Shown here piece after piece: positions 32,708 through 41,785 of a DNA stretch of 64,000 bases. The stretch spans positions 62,001 to 126,000 of the forward strand of contig CABIZZ010000003.1 in assembly GCA_902363395.1 (NCBI GenBank), read 5' to 3'. Made by a program: the position numbers and the translations under genes. The notes below the pieces were generated by a model that worked only from the letters and a program-made list of their open reading frames with translations, ran no database searches and was not told where the DNA came from. The first letter of the stretch is position 1, and each line of letters begins with the position of its first letter. The DNA is from Streptococcaceae bacterium (lineage in GTDB: Bacteria > Bacillota > Bacilli > Lactobacillales > Streptococcaceae).

Positions 32708-34918
32708 ATGATAACGTTACGAGAAGAGCATATCCAAAGTCTCCCCCAACTCTTTGTGGAAAAGAGAGATGGGCGGAAGGTCAAGTTTGATGTCGATAAA
32801 ATTTACCGTGCTTTGGTCAAAGCGACAGAAGAAGTGGCCGGCCTCACTCCGGCCTTGGAAGCGAAATTAGAAATTGTAACAGACCGGATTGTGGCTGAAA
32901 TTTTGGAACGCTTCCCTCGTGGCGTAAAAATCTACGAGATTCAAAATGTCGTTGAGCACGAGTTACTGCAAGCCAATGAATATGCGATTGCTGAGAGCTA
33001 TATTACTTACCGGACTCAGCGGGATTTTGAGCGCTCAAAAGCGACGGATATCAACTTTACCATCGGCAAGCTCCTCAACAAGGACCAAGCTGTCGTCAAT
33101 GAAAATGCCAATAAGGACAGCGACGTTTTTAATACCCAGCGCGATTTGACAGCGGGAATTGTCGGTAAGTCTATTGGTCTCAAAATGTTGCCTAAACACG
33201 TAGCCAATGCCCATCAAAAAGGGGATATTCACTACCATGATTTGGACTATAGCCCTTATACCCCGATGACCAACTGTTGTTTGATCGATTTTGAAGGCAT
33301 GTTACGCAATGGCTTTAAGATTGGGAATGCAGAAGTAGAAAGTCCTAAGTCCATCCAAACTGCAACGGCTCAGATCTCGCAAATCATTGCCAATGTAGCC
33401 TCTAGCCAGTATGGGGGTTGCTCAGCAGATCGGATCGACGAGGTCTTGGCTCCTTATGCAGAAAAGAATTATCAGAAGCACCTTAAAGATGCAGAGGAAT
33501 GGGTTCTCCCGGAAAAACGCGAGGACTATGCTTGGCAAAAAACGAAAAAAGACATCTATGATGCCATGCAGTCCTTGGAGTACGAGATCAATACCCTCTT
33601 TACCTCAAATGGGCAAACGCCCTTTACTTCGCTTGGCTTTGGACTTGGAACAAATCGCTTCGAACGGGAAATTCAAAAGGCCATTCTGGAAATTCGAATC
33701 AAAGGGCTTGGTTCAGAACACCGGACCGCTATCTTTCCAAAACTGATATTTACCCTCAAGCGGGGGCTCAACTTAGAACCAGGTAGTCCCAACTACGACA
33801 TCAAGCAGTTGGCCTTGGAATGTGCGACCAAACGCATGTATCCAGACGTTTTGTCTTATGACAAGATTGTTGAGTTGACAGGCTCCTTCAAGGTACCGAT
33901 GGGATGTCGTTCTTTCCTTCAAGGTTGGAAGGATGAAAATGGTGTGGAAGTCAATTCTGGCCGGATGAACCTAGGGGTTGTGACAGTCAATTTGCCTCGA
34001 ATTGCCTTGGAGTCAGAAGGGAATAAAGAAAAGTTCTGGGAAATCTTCAATGAGCGGATGAACATTGCTGAAGATGCTTTGGTTTACCGGGTGGAACGTA
34101 CCAAAGAAGCAACGCCAGCTAATGCACCGATCCTCTACCAATATGGCGCTTTTGGGAAGCGTTTGGGTAAATATGACCAGGTAGACCAGCTCTTCCGCAA
34201 CCGTAGAGCGACGGTTTCACTCGGCTATATCGGATTGTATGAAGTGGCGACGGTCTTTTATGGTCCAAACTGGGAACAGAATCCAGAAGCCAAGCAATTC
34301 ACGATCGATATCATCAAGGATATGAAGAAGCGGGTCGAAGAATGGTCCGATCAGTATGGCTACCACTTCTCAATTTATTCGACGCCGTCAGAAAGCTTGA
34401 CAGATCGCTTCTGTCGCCTGGATACGGAGAAATTTGGTCAGGTTCCGGATATCACAGACAAGGAATATTACACCAATAGTTTCCACTACGATGTCCGCAA
34501 GAACCCAACTCCATTTGAGAAGCTGGATTTTGAAAAAGTCTATCCAGAAGCAGGGGCCTCCGGTGGCTTTATCCACTATTGTGAATACCCTGTTCTCCAA
34601 CAAAATCCAAAAGCGCTAGAGGCGGTTTGGGATTATGCCTATGACCGGGTCGGTTATCTCGGAACCAATACGCCGATTGATCGTTGTTACAAGTGTGATT
34701 TTGAAGGGGATTTCACACCAACCGAGCGGGGCTTCACCTGTCCAAACTGTGGCAATAGTGATCCTAAGACAGTTGATGTGGTCAAACGGACCTGTGGCTA
34801 TCTAGGAAATCCTCAAGCCCGTCCGATGGTTAATGGACGTCATAAGGAAATCGCTGCGCGGGTCAAACACATGAATGGGTCCACGATTAAATCAGCTGGA
34901 CACCAAGTGACAGATTAG
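32708..34918 (+). CDS. nrdD: Anaerobic ribonucleoside-triphosphate reductase
   Basis: 736-aa class III reductase that makes dNTPs without oxygen using a glycyl radical. ATP-cone domain at residues about 14-105 (KRDGRKVKFDVDKIYRALVKA). The catalytic barrel follows, and the C-terminus carries the zinc site CYKCDFEGD...CPNCGN and the glycyl loop RTCGYLGNPQARP. ATG 32708 (MITLREEHI) gives the usual streptococcal length; a GTG at 32696 would add four residues. First gene of the nrdD-small ORF-GNAT-GNAT-nrdG operon. Confidence 0.95.
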   Translation: MITLREEHIQSLPQLFVEKRDGRKVKFDVDKIYRALVKATEEVAGLTPALEAKLEIVTDRIVAEILERFPRGVKIYEIQNVVEHELLQANEYAIAESYITYRTQRDFERSKATDINFTIGKLLNKDQAVVNENANKDSDVFNTQRDLTAGIVGKSIGLKMLPKHVANAHQKGDIHYHDLDYSPYTPMTNCCLIDFEGMLRNGFKIGNAEVESPKSIQTATAQISQIIANVASSQYGGCSADRIDEVLAPYAEKNYQKHLKDAEEWVLPEKREDYAWQKTKKDIYDAMQSLEYEINTLFTSNGQTPFTSLGFGLGTNRFEREIQKAILEIRIKGLGSEHRTAIFPKLIFTLKRGLNLEPGSPNYDIKQLALECATKRMYPDVLSYDKIVELTGSFKVPMGCRSFLQGWKDENGVEVNSGRMNLGVVTVNLPRIALESEGNKEKFWEIFNERMNIAEDALVYRVERTKEATPANAPILYQYGAFGKRLGKYDQVDQLFRNRRATVSLGYIGLYEVATVFYGPNWEQNPEAKQFTIDIIKDMKKRVEEWSDQYGYHFSIYSTPSESLTDRFCRLDTEKFGQVPDITDKEYYTNSFHYDVRKNPTPFEKLDFEKVYPEAGASGGFIHYCEYPVLQQNPKALEAVWDYAYDRVGYLGTNTPIDRCYKCDFEGDFTPTERGFTCPNCGNSDPKTVDVVKRTCGYLGNPQARPMVNGRHKEIAARVKHMNGSTIKSAGHQVTD

Positions 34919-34930
34919 AAAAGGAAGATT

Positions 34931-35071
34931 ATGGGAAAATACCAACTAGATGATAAGGGCAAGGCCCAGGTTCAACGATTCCACGAAAAACATTCGACAG
35001 GTGGAATCAATAAAAAAGACCGAGTAGCCAGCCTGAGAGAACAATTTTTAAATAAAAATAAGAAAAAGTGA
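34931..35071 (+). CDS. Conserved small basic protein of the nrdD operon
   Basis: 46 aa (MGKYQLDDKGKAQVQRFHEK...), Lys-rich, with GGAAG before the ATG. It lies 12 nt after nrdD and has counterparts of similar size between nrdD and nrdG in other streptococci, as I recall. No domain known. Conservation of position suggests a real gene. Confidence 0.75.
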   Translation: MGKYQLDDKGKAQVQRFHEKHSTGGINKKDRVASLREQFLNKNKKK

Positions 35072-35108
35072 GAGCCCGCTCTCGCTTTTCTCTTATGGGG
35101 AGGGAATG

Positions 35109-35609
35109 ATGGAATTACGCAGACCAACATTAGTAGATAAAGAAACCATTCTAAATATGATGGCAGAGTTCGAAGAGACCCGATCAGCCCACGACGGCGG
35201 CTTTTGGGATGCTGAGAACTTTGATTATGAGGAGTGGCTAGAAACTAACCTTAATAAAGAAATGGGAATAAATTTGCCTCAAAATCGCGTTCCATCAATT
35301 CAGTTCGTATTGTTTGATGAATCAGGCCATGCTTTAGGTTTTTTGAATCTACGGCTGAGACTAAATGAGGGATTGCTGAATTATGCTGGTCATATCGGCT
35401 ATAGTATCCGTCCCTCTGCGCGTGGGCAAGGATTGGCAAAAGAGCAGCTGCGGCAAGGCTTGCAAGTAGCCAAAAGTAAAAATATCAAACGTGCTTTAGT
35501 GACTTGTGATAGTGACAATGCTGCCAGTCGAGCAGTGATTCTGACTAATGGCGGAGCTTTAGAGGATGTTCGAGGCGGGAAAGAGCGCTATTGGATTGAT
35601 TTAGATTGA
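35109..35609 (+). CDS. GNAT family N-acetyltransferase (first of a tandem pair)
   Basis: 166 aa. LRRPTLVDKETILNMMAEFEE start. The AcCoA-binding motif A is HIGYSIRPSARGQGLAKEQLRQGL and motif B-like region is RALVTCDSDNAASRAVILTNGGALE. ATG 35109 fits the GGAGG 5 nt upstream better than ATG 35106. Substrate unknown. It is about 50% similar by eye to the next gene, so a tandem duplication is likely. Confidence 0.88.
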   Translation: MELRRPTLVDKETILNMMAEFEETRSAHDGGFWDAENFDYEEWLETNLNKEMGINLPQNRVPSIQFVLFDESGHALGFLNLRLRLNEGLLNYAGHIGYSIRPSARGQGLAKEQLRQGLQVAKSKNIKRALVTCDSDNAASRAVILTNGGALEDVRGGKERYWIDLD

Positions 35610-35618
35610 GGAAAGTTT

Positions 35619-36164
35619 ATGAAGTTACAACGACCAACTTTAGAAGATAAAGACGCGATTTTAGAGATGATTACTGAGTTCGATGCTGCAAAATCCTATA
35701 TGCACGGTGGCATGGGCTCCACTTGGAAGCGAGCAAAGGATTTTGCGGATTGGTTGCGAATTGTAGAGCAGCAGGAGGATACTGAGAATCTGCCAGAATG
35801 CTGGGTTCCTACCATTCAATTTTTATCCTTTGATGAGACTGGCTACCCTCTGGGCTTTTTAGCCCTGCGCTTGTCCTTGAATGACAAATTATTTGTAGAG
35901 GGTGGTCACATTGGCTATTCCATCCGGCCCAGTCAACGCAGAAAGGGCTTGGCTAAGTTGCAGCTAGAGCTAGGACTAGCAGAGGCTCGAAAACAAGGAC
36001 TAGAACGAGTGCTGATTACCTGTGATGAAGACAACGAAGCTAGCCGTCGCACGATTCTATCTGCTGGCGGTGTTTACGAAAATACAATCGACAGAAGTCA
36101 GCGCTACTGGATTGATTTGGAGGATGAAGATGAACAATCCCAAACCTCAAGAATGGAAAAGTGA
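35619..36164 (+). CDS. GNAT family N-acetyltransferase (second of a tandem pair)
   Basis: 181 aa. Parallel features to the preceding gene: LQRPTLEDKDAILEMITEFD, HIGYSIRPSQRRKGLAKLQLELGL, RVLITCDEDNEASRRTILSAGG, RYWIDLED. It has a longer acidic C-terminal tail that overlaps the start of nrdG by 35 nt. AGGAAAG is upstream. Cotranscribed with nrdD/nrdG; substrate unknown. Confidence 0.88.
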   Translation: MKLQRPTLEDKDAILEMITEFDAAKSYMHGGMGSTWKRAKDFADWLRIVEQQEDTENLPECWVPTIQFLSFDETGYPLGFLALRLSLNDKLFVEGGHIGYSIRPSQRRKGLAKLQLELGLAEARKQGLERVLITCDEDNEASRRTILSAGGVYENTIDRSQRYWIDLEDEDEQSQTSRMEK

Positions 36165-36720
36165 GGAGCTGAGCCAAGGTCGCATCATCGACTACAAGGC
36201 TTTTAACTTTGTCGATGGCGAAGGAGTCCGCAACTCCCTTTATGTGGCCGGCTGCATGTTTCACTGTGAGGGTTGTTACAATGTAGCGACCTGGTCTTTC
36301 AAGGCGGGTATTCCCTACACCAAAGAGTTAGAAGAGCAGATTATGGCCGATCTGGCCCAACCCTATGTCCAGGGCTTGACCTTGCTTGGGGGAGAACCAT
36401 TTCTCAACACCGGTATCCTGCTGCCCTTGGTCAAGCGCGTGAAAAAAGAGTTGCCTGATAAAGATATCTGGTCTTGGACCGGCTACACCTGGGAAGAAAT
36501 GATGCTGGAGACGCCGGACAAACTAGAACTGCTTTCGCTGATTGATATTCTGGTGGATGGTCGTTATGATAAGAGCAAACGCAACCTCATGTTGCAGTTT
36601 CGTGGCTCTTCCAACCAACGAATCATTGATGTTCAACAATCTCTCAAAGAAGGAAAAGTCGTCATCTGGGACAAGCTCAATGACGGCAAGGACTCTTATG
36701 AGCAAGTAAAAAGAGACTAG
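36130..36720 (+). CDS. nrdG: Anaerobic ribonucleotide reductase activating protein
   Basis: 196-aa radical SAM enzyme that installs the glycyl radical on NrdD. The cluster motif CMFHCEGC (CxxxCxxC) follows YVAG; GGEPFLN is the SAM-binding GGE motif. ATG 36130 is chosen: GGAGG at 36119-36123 lies 6 nt upstream and the length matches NrdG. An earlier in-frame ATG (36022) would lie inside the GNAT gene without a ribosome binding site. Confidence 0.95.
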   Translation: MNNPKPQEWKSEELSQGRIIDYKAFNFVDGEGVRNSLYVAGCMFHCEGCYNVATWSFKAGIPYTKELEEQIMADLAQPYVQGLTLLGGEPFLNTGILLPLVKRVKKELPDKDIWSWTGYTWEEMMLETPDKLELLSLIDILVDGRYDKSKRNLMLQFRGSSNQRIIDVQQSLKEGKVVIWDKLNDGKDSYEQVKRD

Positions 36721-36834
36721 CAAGACTCGGATAGCCATTATAAAGATGGAGATTTCGTGATTCTTCAGTTTGCAAGAAGTGGGCTCTTTTTCAGACAATT
36801 TCATTTCACTGATAAAATTCAGAAGGATTCATGG

Positions 36835-36881
36835 TATAATGGAATAGATTGTACGAAAGTTAGAGTAATCCAACTCGTACA
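36835..36881 (+). promoter_or_regulatory. thrC promoter and leader hairpin
   Basis: TGG-TATAAT (TATAAT 36835-36840) is an extended -10. The leader contains TGTACGA (36850-36856) and TCGTACA (36875-36881), a 7-bp inverted repeat. Confidence 0.7.
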
Positions 36882-36908
36882 TTTAAGGAACAGAATGAGG
36901 AAATTGAC

Positions 36909-38393
36909 ATGACATTAGTTTATCAATCAACGCGTGATGCGAAAAATACCGTAACAGCCAGCCAAGCGATTTTGCAAGGTTTGGCGACAGATGGCGGTTT
37001 GTTTACTCCAGTGAGCTATCCAAAGGTAGATTTGGATTTTGACACATTAAAAGATGCTTCTTACCAAGAAGTGGCCAAGCTGGTCTTGTCAGCCTTCTTG
37101 GATGATTTCACAGCAGAAGAGTTGGACTACTGTATCACCAACGCCTATGACAGCAAGTTTGATACACCAGCTATCGCCCCTCTTGTTAAGCTTGATGGCC
37201 AATACAACTTGGAACTCTTCCATGGTTCAACCATTGCCTTCAAAGACATGGCCTTGTCTATCTTGCCATACTTTATGACAACGGCTGCTAAGAAACATGG
37301 CTTGGAAAACAAGATTGTCATCTTGACAGCAACATCTGGGGACACTGGTAAAGCTGCCATGGCAGGATTTGCGGATGTTCCAGGCACTGAAATTATCGTC
37401 TTTTATCCAAAAGATGGTGTCAGCAAGGTACAAGAGTTGCAAATGACCACTCAAACTGGGGATAATACCCATGTGATCGCCATTGATGGAAACTTTGATG
37501 ATGCTCAGACAAATGTGAAGCATATGTTCAATGATGTGGCTCTTCGTGAAAAATTGGCAGCCAACAAGTTGCAATTTTCATCAGCCAACTCTATGAATAT
37601 CGGCCGTTTGGTACCACAAATTGTCTACTATGTTTATGCCTACGCTCAGCTTGTTAAAACTGGCGAGATTAATGCTGGTGACAAGGTTAACTTCACTGTA
37701 CCGACAGGAAACTTTGGAAATATCTTGGCTGCCTTTTACGCTAAACAAATCGGCCTACCAGTCGGTAAATTGATCTGTGCTTCAAATGACAACAATGTCT
37801 TGACAGACTTCTTTAAAACTCGTGTTTATGACAAGAAGCGTGAGTTTAAGGTAACTACTAGCCCATCGATGGATATCTTAGTGTCTTCAAACTTGGAGCG
37901 TTTGATTTTCCACCTTTTGGGAAATGATGCGGTTAAGACAGCTGAACTCATGAATGCTTTGAATACGCAAGGTCAGTATGAATTGACAGACTTTGATACA
38001 GAGATTTTGGACCTCTTTGCGGCAGAGTATGCAACAGAAGCAGAAACCGCAGCAGAAATCAAGCGTGTTTATGAGTCAGATTCTTATATTGAGGACCCTC
38101 ATACAGCGGTTGCTTCAGCAGTTTATAAAAAATACCAAGCAGCGACAGGCGATGCGGCCAAGACCGTAATTGCATCAACAGCTAGTCCTTACAAATTCCC
38201 AGTGGTTGCGGTGGAAGCTGTAACAGGGAAATCAGGTTTGAGCGACTTTGAAGCCTTGGCTCAATTACATGAAATCTCAGGTGTAGCCTTGCCACCAGCA
38301 GTGGATGGTCTCGAAACTGCTCCAGTTCGTCACAAGACAACTGTTGCAGCAACAGATATGCAGGCTGCAGTTGAAGCCTATTTGGGATTGTAA
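36909..38393 (+). CDS. thrC: Threonine synthase
   Basis: 494-aa PLP enzyme converting O-phosphohomoserine to threonine. N-terminal YQSTRDAKNTVTASQAILQGLATDGGLFTP; PLP lysine in HGSTIAFKDMALSILPY; phosphate/PLP loop TATSGDTGKAAMAGF; length typical of the long bacterial form. GAGGAA before the ATG. Stand-alone here with a terminator at 38469-38501. Confidence 0.97.
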   Translation: MTLVYQSTRDAKNTVTASQAILQGLATDGGLFTPVSYPKVDLDFDTLKDASYQEVAKLVLSAFLDDFTAEELDYCITNAYDSKFDTPAIAPLVKLDGQYNLELFHGSTIAFKDMALSILPYFMTTAAKKHGLENKIVILTATSGDTGKAAMAGFADVPGTEIIVFYPKDGVSKVQELQMTTQTGDNTHVIAIDGNFDDAQTNVKHMFNDVALREKLAANKLQFSSANSMNIGRLVPQIVYYVYAYAQLVKTGEINAGDKVNFTVPTGNFGNILAAFYAKQIGLPVGKLICASNDNNVLTDFFKTRVYDKKREFKVTTSPSMDILVSSNLERLIFHLLGNDAVKTAELMNALNTQGQYELTDFDTEILDLFAAEYATEAETAAEIKRVYESDSYIEDPHTAVASAVYKKYQAATGDAAKTVIASTASPYKFPVVAVEAVTGKSGLSDFEALAQLHEISGVALPPAVDGLETAPVRHKTTVAATDMQAAVEAYLGL

Positions 38394-38468
38394 GTGGGAG
38401 TCCCAAAATTAGAAAGCAGAAGTCTCTAGGACTTGACTGAATAAATCTCACAATAGTTCTACAAGCAG

Positions 38469-38501
38469 AACTCAGTTAGGCAACTAGCTGAGTTTCTTTT
38501 T
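38469..38501 (+). terminator. thrC terminator
   Basis: AACTCAG (38469-38475) and CTGAGTT (38488-38494) with a T-rich tail. Confidence 0.75.
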
Positions 38502-38515
38502 ATCAGGAGGAAAGT

Positions 38516-39799
38516 GTGTCACGTCAACAACAAGTAGATCGACAAATTTTAAGAATTGCCCTTCCAGCCATCGGAGAAAATTTTCTCCAAATGCTCATGG
38601 GGATGGTAGATAGCTACTTGGTTGCTCAGTTGGGTTTAGTAGCTGTATCGGGTGTATCCGTTGCAGGTAATATCATTACGATTTACCAAGCTATTTTTAT
38701 CGCTCTTGGAGCCGCGGTCGTGAGTCTCTTGTCTAAAAGTATGGGACAAAAAGATCAGAAAGCCATAGCTCGTCAGGCGACTGAATCTATTAAAGTCACG
38801 ATCTTATTAAGTTGTATCTTGGGGGTCTTATCCCTCTGCTTTGGCAAGGAATTGATTGCCCTCTTGGGAGTTGAAGCGGCCGTTGCAGAAGCCGGAGGGA
38901 TTTACTTATCTCTTGTCGGAGGAAGTATTTTACTTTTAGGTCTGATGACGACCTTGGGAGCCCTAGTCCGTGTGGCTCATAACCCGCGACTACCCATGTA
39001 TGTCAGTTTGTTGACCAATGTTTTGAATGCTCTATTATCGAGCATCTTGATCTTTGTTTTCGGACTGGGTATCGCCGGGGCTGCCTTAGGAACGGTTCTC
39101 TCTCGCTTATTAGGGGCTTTCTTGCTCTGGCGTCAGGTTCAACTTCCCTTTGCTCCTTTTCGTTGGGGCTTGGATCGAGACTTGCTCTCCCTTGCTTTGC
39201 CTGCTGCTGGCGAACGCCTCATGATGCGAGCAGGGGATATTGTCATCATTGCTATGGTGGCCGTTTTTGGTACTAGAGCGGTTGCTGGGAATGCTATTGG
39301 GGAAGTCTTGACCCAGTTCAACTATATGCCGGCCTTTGGGATTGCGACAGCAACAGTCATGTTGGTCGCCAAAAGTTTGGGACAGAATGATTTACAAGGG
39401 ATCAAGCAAATCACCAGTCGGAGTTTTTGGATTTCCTTTCTCTCCATGCTTCCTCTCGCCCTTACCATCTTCTTGTTTGGAAGTCCTTTGACAGCCCTTT
39501 ACACTAAGGATCCAGGAGCCCTTGCTGCTTCCTTATCTGTCATTTTGTTCTCCTTGCTTGGAACGCCTCTGACAGCTGGGACAGTCATCTATACGGCGGT
39601 CTGGCAAGGGTTGGGCAACGCCCGTCTTCCCTTCTATGCGACCACTATTGGCATGTGGGTGATTCGGATTGGCTCTGGTTATCTGATGGGGGTTAGCCTC
39701 GGTTGGGGTTTGCCAGGGATTTGGGCTGGTACCCTCTTGGACAACGGATTTCGCTGGTTTTTCTTAAAAACACTCTATCATCGGAAATGGAAGGAATAA
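38516..39799 (+). CDS. MATE family efflux transporter
   Basis: 427 aa, 12 predicted helices in two halves (QILRIALPAIGENFLQMLMGMVDSYLVAQLG at the start; LSLALPAAGERLMMRAGDIVIIAMVAVFGTRAVAGNAIGE at the second half), the repeated pattern of MATE proteins. GTG start with AGGAGG 5 nt upstream. Expels cationic drugs or metabolites using Na+ or H+; specificity unknown. The HAD gene follows after 5 nt, so the two are cotranscribed. Confidence 0.9.
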   Translation: MSRQQQVDRQILRIALPAIGENFLQMLMGMVDSYLVAQLGLVAVSGVSVAGNIITIYQAIFIALGAAVVSLLSKSMGQKDQKAIARQATESIKVTILLSCILGVLSLCFGKELIALLGVEAAVAEAGGIYLSLVGGSILLLGLMTTLGALVRVAHNPRLPMYVSLLTNVLNALLSSILIFVFGLGIAGAALGTVLSRLLGAFLLWRQVQLPFAPFRWGLDRDLLSLALPAAGERLMMRAGDIVIIAMVAVFGTRAVAGNAIGEVLTQFNYMPAFGIATATVMLVAKSLGQNDLQGIKQITSRSFWISFLSMLPLALTIFLFGSPLTALYTKDPGALAASLSVILFSLLGTPLTAGTVIYTAVWQGLGNARLPFYATTIGMWVIRIGSGYLMGVSLGWGLPGIWAGTLLDNGFRWFFLKTLYHRKWKE

Positions 39800-39804
39800 A
39801 ATGT

Positions 39805-40428
39805 ATGACACGAGCTTTTATTTGGGATTTGGATGGAACTCTTTTGGATTCTTATGAAGCGATTTTAGATGGGATTGCTGAGACTTATGCCCATTACTCT
39901 CTGGACTTTGATCGAGAAGCGGTCCATGCCTTTATCCTTCAACAATCCGTCCAGGTACTTCTTGAAGAAGTGGCTAGAGAACATGGTTTGGATGCGGAGG
40001 AGATGAATAGTTATCGTGCTTCTAGCTTGCGTGAGAAAAACGCCCAAGTGCATCTGATGCCAGGAGCTAGAGAAATTCTAGCTTGGGCTAAAGAGGAAGG
40101 GATTGTCCAATTCGTCTATACCCACAAGGGGAAGAATGCCTACCCAATTTTGGAAGATCTAGGGATCTTATCCTATTTCCAAGAGATTGTCACAACGGAC
40201 AATGGCTTTCGGAGAAAACCAGACCCAGAAGGAGTCGATTATCTAGTGGATAAGTATCAACTGGATCGGAGCGAGACCTACTATATTGGAGATCGAATCT
40301 TAGATGTCGATTTGGCAGACAATGCAGGAATCGGGAGTATTAATTTTTTGGATTACAAGCCGGATGTCAATCATGCGATTCGTCATTTGGATGACATTCG
40401 CCTCTATTTTGAAGAAGAAAAAAGTTAA
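39805..40428 (+). CDS. HAD family hydrolase, phosphoglycolate phosphatase-like
   Basis: 207 aa. HAD motif I FIWDLDGTLLDS (Asp nucleophile), motif II THKG, motif III Lys in RKPDPEGVDYLVDKY and motif IV YIGDRILDVDLADNAG. The cap domain (residues about 18-80) is alpha-helical (HAD-IA). ATG 39805 fits the AAGGA upstream. Downstream of a MATE gene; substrate probably a small phosphate ester. Confidence 0.87.
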   Translation: MTRAFIWDLDGTLLDSYEAILDGIAETYAHYSLDFDREAVHAFILQQSVQVLLEEVAREHGLDAEEMNSYRASSLREKNAQVHLMPGAREILAWAKEEGIVQFVYTHKGKNAYPILEDLGILSYFQEIVTTDNGFRRKPDPEGVDYLVDKYQLDRSETYYIGDRILDVDLADNAGIGSINFLDYKPDVNHAIRHLDDIRLYFEEEKS

Positions 40429-40516
40429 CTTATTTAACAAAGCTAGGCTTCTTTGTTGCTGGAATGGCGCTATGAAAAGAATCCGTAAACAATTTGTTTT
40501 GAAAATGAAATAATTC

Positions 40517-40549
40517 CTTAAGAAATCTTTAAGATAAATCCGATATAAT
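40517..40549 (+). promoter_or_regulatory. CiaR box and -10 of csRNA copy 2
   Basis: CTTAAG-AAATC-TTTAAG (40517-40533) matches the CiaR consensus; TATAAT (40544-40549) follows after 10 nt. Confidence 0.92.
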
Positions 40550-40555
40550 AAAACC

Positions 40556-40651
40556 ATAAACAAAGACCTCCTAACTTTGTTTATGAAATCCTAAAACTTT
40601 TCTTTTTCATAATAATCTCCCTAAAAGGCCACCAAATCCGGTGGTCTTTTA
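40556..40651 (+). ncRNA. CiaR-dependent small RNA (csRNA/ccn family), copy 2
   Basis: About 95 nt. A 5' hairpin (ATAAACAAAG...CTTTGTTTAT) presents ACCTCCTAAC in its loop, an anti-Shine-Dalgarno-like segment. This is followed by AAATCCTAAAACTTTTC, TCATAATAATCTCCC and a terminator (GGCCACC...GGTGGTC, TTTT). It closely matches the minus-strand copy at 10044-10139. It would act by pairing with mRNA ribosome binding sites under the CiaRH system; targets cannot be read here. Confidence 0.92.
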
Positions 40652-40700
40652 CTTTGCTTTTCTTAGGAGGAAATCATTTCGTTTGAGGTGAGCAAATTTA

Positions 40701-40755
40701 TTGCTTCGACTTTTTTTAAATGATATGCTTGATAAATCAATTATTGATAAGTCAA
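40701..40755 (+). promoter_or_regulatory. Promoter and operators of the MarR/DUF1304 pair
   Basis: TTGCTT (40701-40706), 17 bp, TATGCT (40724-40729). Two 12-bp palindromes, TTGATAAATCAA (40729-40740) and TTGATAAGTCAA (40744-40755), lie at the transcription start, 15 bp apart. Confidence 0.7.
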
Positions 40756-40776
40756 TAAAAAGATCGGAGAGAAGGA

Positions 40777-41202
40777 ATGTCAGAAATGCATGACTTGCTT
40801 TATCAGTTGAAGCTAGCTGATCAGTCTTCAACCCAATTATTTGAAAAACAATTGGGCATTAGTCTAACTCGTTATCAGATGCTTCAGTTGTTAGTAGCAG
40901 AAGCGCCTTGTAGCCAAGCGACCCTTCAGGAGAAACTAGCAATTGATCCTGCAGCCTTAACCCGCCACTTCAAAGTCTTAGAAGCTAGTGGCTATGTTAC
41001 TCGTACTCGCAATCCAGAAAATCAACGGGAGATTGTGGTGGAACTTACGGAGCTTGCCAGAGATCGGTTGTTGGTCCATCCTCCAGCACATCATCTACAG
41101 GTAAAAGGCCAGATGGATCAGATTCTTTCTGAAAAAGAGCGGAATCAGTTGAGTCACCTACTCGAAAAGTTGGTGTCTGGCCTCGAGCAAATTACATTTT
41201 AA
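40777..41202 (+). CDS. MarR family transcriptional regulator
   Basis: 141-aa winged-helix regulator: SLTRYQMLQLLVAEAPCSQATLQEKLAIDPAALTRHFKVLEASGYVTRTRNPENQREIVVELT contains the HTH and wing. A GGAGA site precedes the ATG by 6 nt. It is followed after 12 nt by a DUF1304 gene that it probably controls together with itself, through the TTGATAAxTCAA palindromes upstream. It could be taken for FabT, but the fab genes are absent here. Confidence 0.87.
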   Translation: MSEMHDLLYQLKLADQSSTQLFEKQLGISLTRYQMLQLLVAEAPCSQATLQEKLAIDPAALTRHFKVLEASGYVTRTRNPENQREIVVELTELARDRLLVHPPAHHLQVKGQMDQILSEKERNQLSHLLEKLVSGLEQITF

Positions 41203-41214
41203 AAGGAGAATAAT

Positions 41215-41577
41215 ATGTCTGTCTTAACCATTGTTTTAGCAAGCCTTGCTGCTTTTGAGCATTTCTATATTTTTTATCTTGAGAGTTTAGCAACCCACTC
41301 GGCATCGACTAGTCGTGTCTTTAATATGGATCAGGAAGAATTGCATCGTCCATCTGTGACGGCTCTCTTCAAAAACCAAGGCATTTATAATGCTCTGATT
41401 GGTGTCTTCCTCCTCTACGGCCTCTTTGTAGCTAGAAACAGTGAAATTGTCACGATCTTTCTGCTCTTTATTATTGGTGCAGCAGCTTATGGGGCTGTAA
41501 CTTCTAATAAAAAAATCATCTTGACCCAAGGTGGTCCAGCAATAGCCGCTTTAGTCAGCCTTCTTCTGCTTGGATAA
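41215..41577 (+). CDS. DUF1304 family membrane protein
   Basis: 120 aa with four hydrophobic segments (about 3-24, 58-74, 80-98, 103-120). FEHFYIFYLESLATHSASTSRVF and KNQGIYNALIGVFLLYGLF are the DUF1304 signatures. Often found with MarR regulators; function unknown. AAAGGAG upstream; terminator at 41585-41611. Confidence 0.88.
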   Translation: MSVLTIVLASLAAFEHFYIFYLESLATHSASTSRVFNMDQEELHRPSVTALFKNQGIYNALIGVFLLYGLFVARNSEIVTIFLLFIIGAAAYGAVTSNKKIILTQGGPAIAALVSLLLLG

Positions 41578-41584
41578 GGATCAG

Positions 41585-41611
41585 CTCTTCCAGATTGGGA
41601 AGAGTTTTTTA
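41585..41611 (+). terminator. Terminator after DUF1304
   Basis: CTCTTCC and GGAAGAG stem, loop of 6, then TTTTTT. Confidence 0.88.
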
Positions 41612-41785
41612 TTCCTATCCTTAGGGCTGCGATGGCAAGAACTCCATCTTCAGTTACCGGTCTGTAGCAAAAAACAACTGCGTGCTTTGCGCCTCAGCTT
41701 TTAGTTTTCTTGAAGCTTTCTATAAGGAATGGTTTAGGTTTGAGCTGTATACTAAACTCATCCAATAAGAAATGAGGTACAGCAA

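Noticed and set aside
40777-41202. MarR protein as FabT
   Set aside because: The palindromes vaguely resemble fatty-acid regulator sites, but the neighbour is DUF1304 and no fab genes are present.
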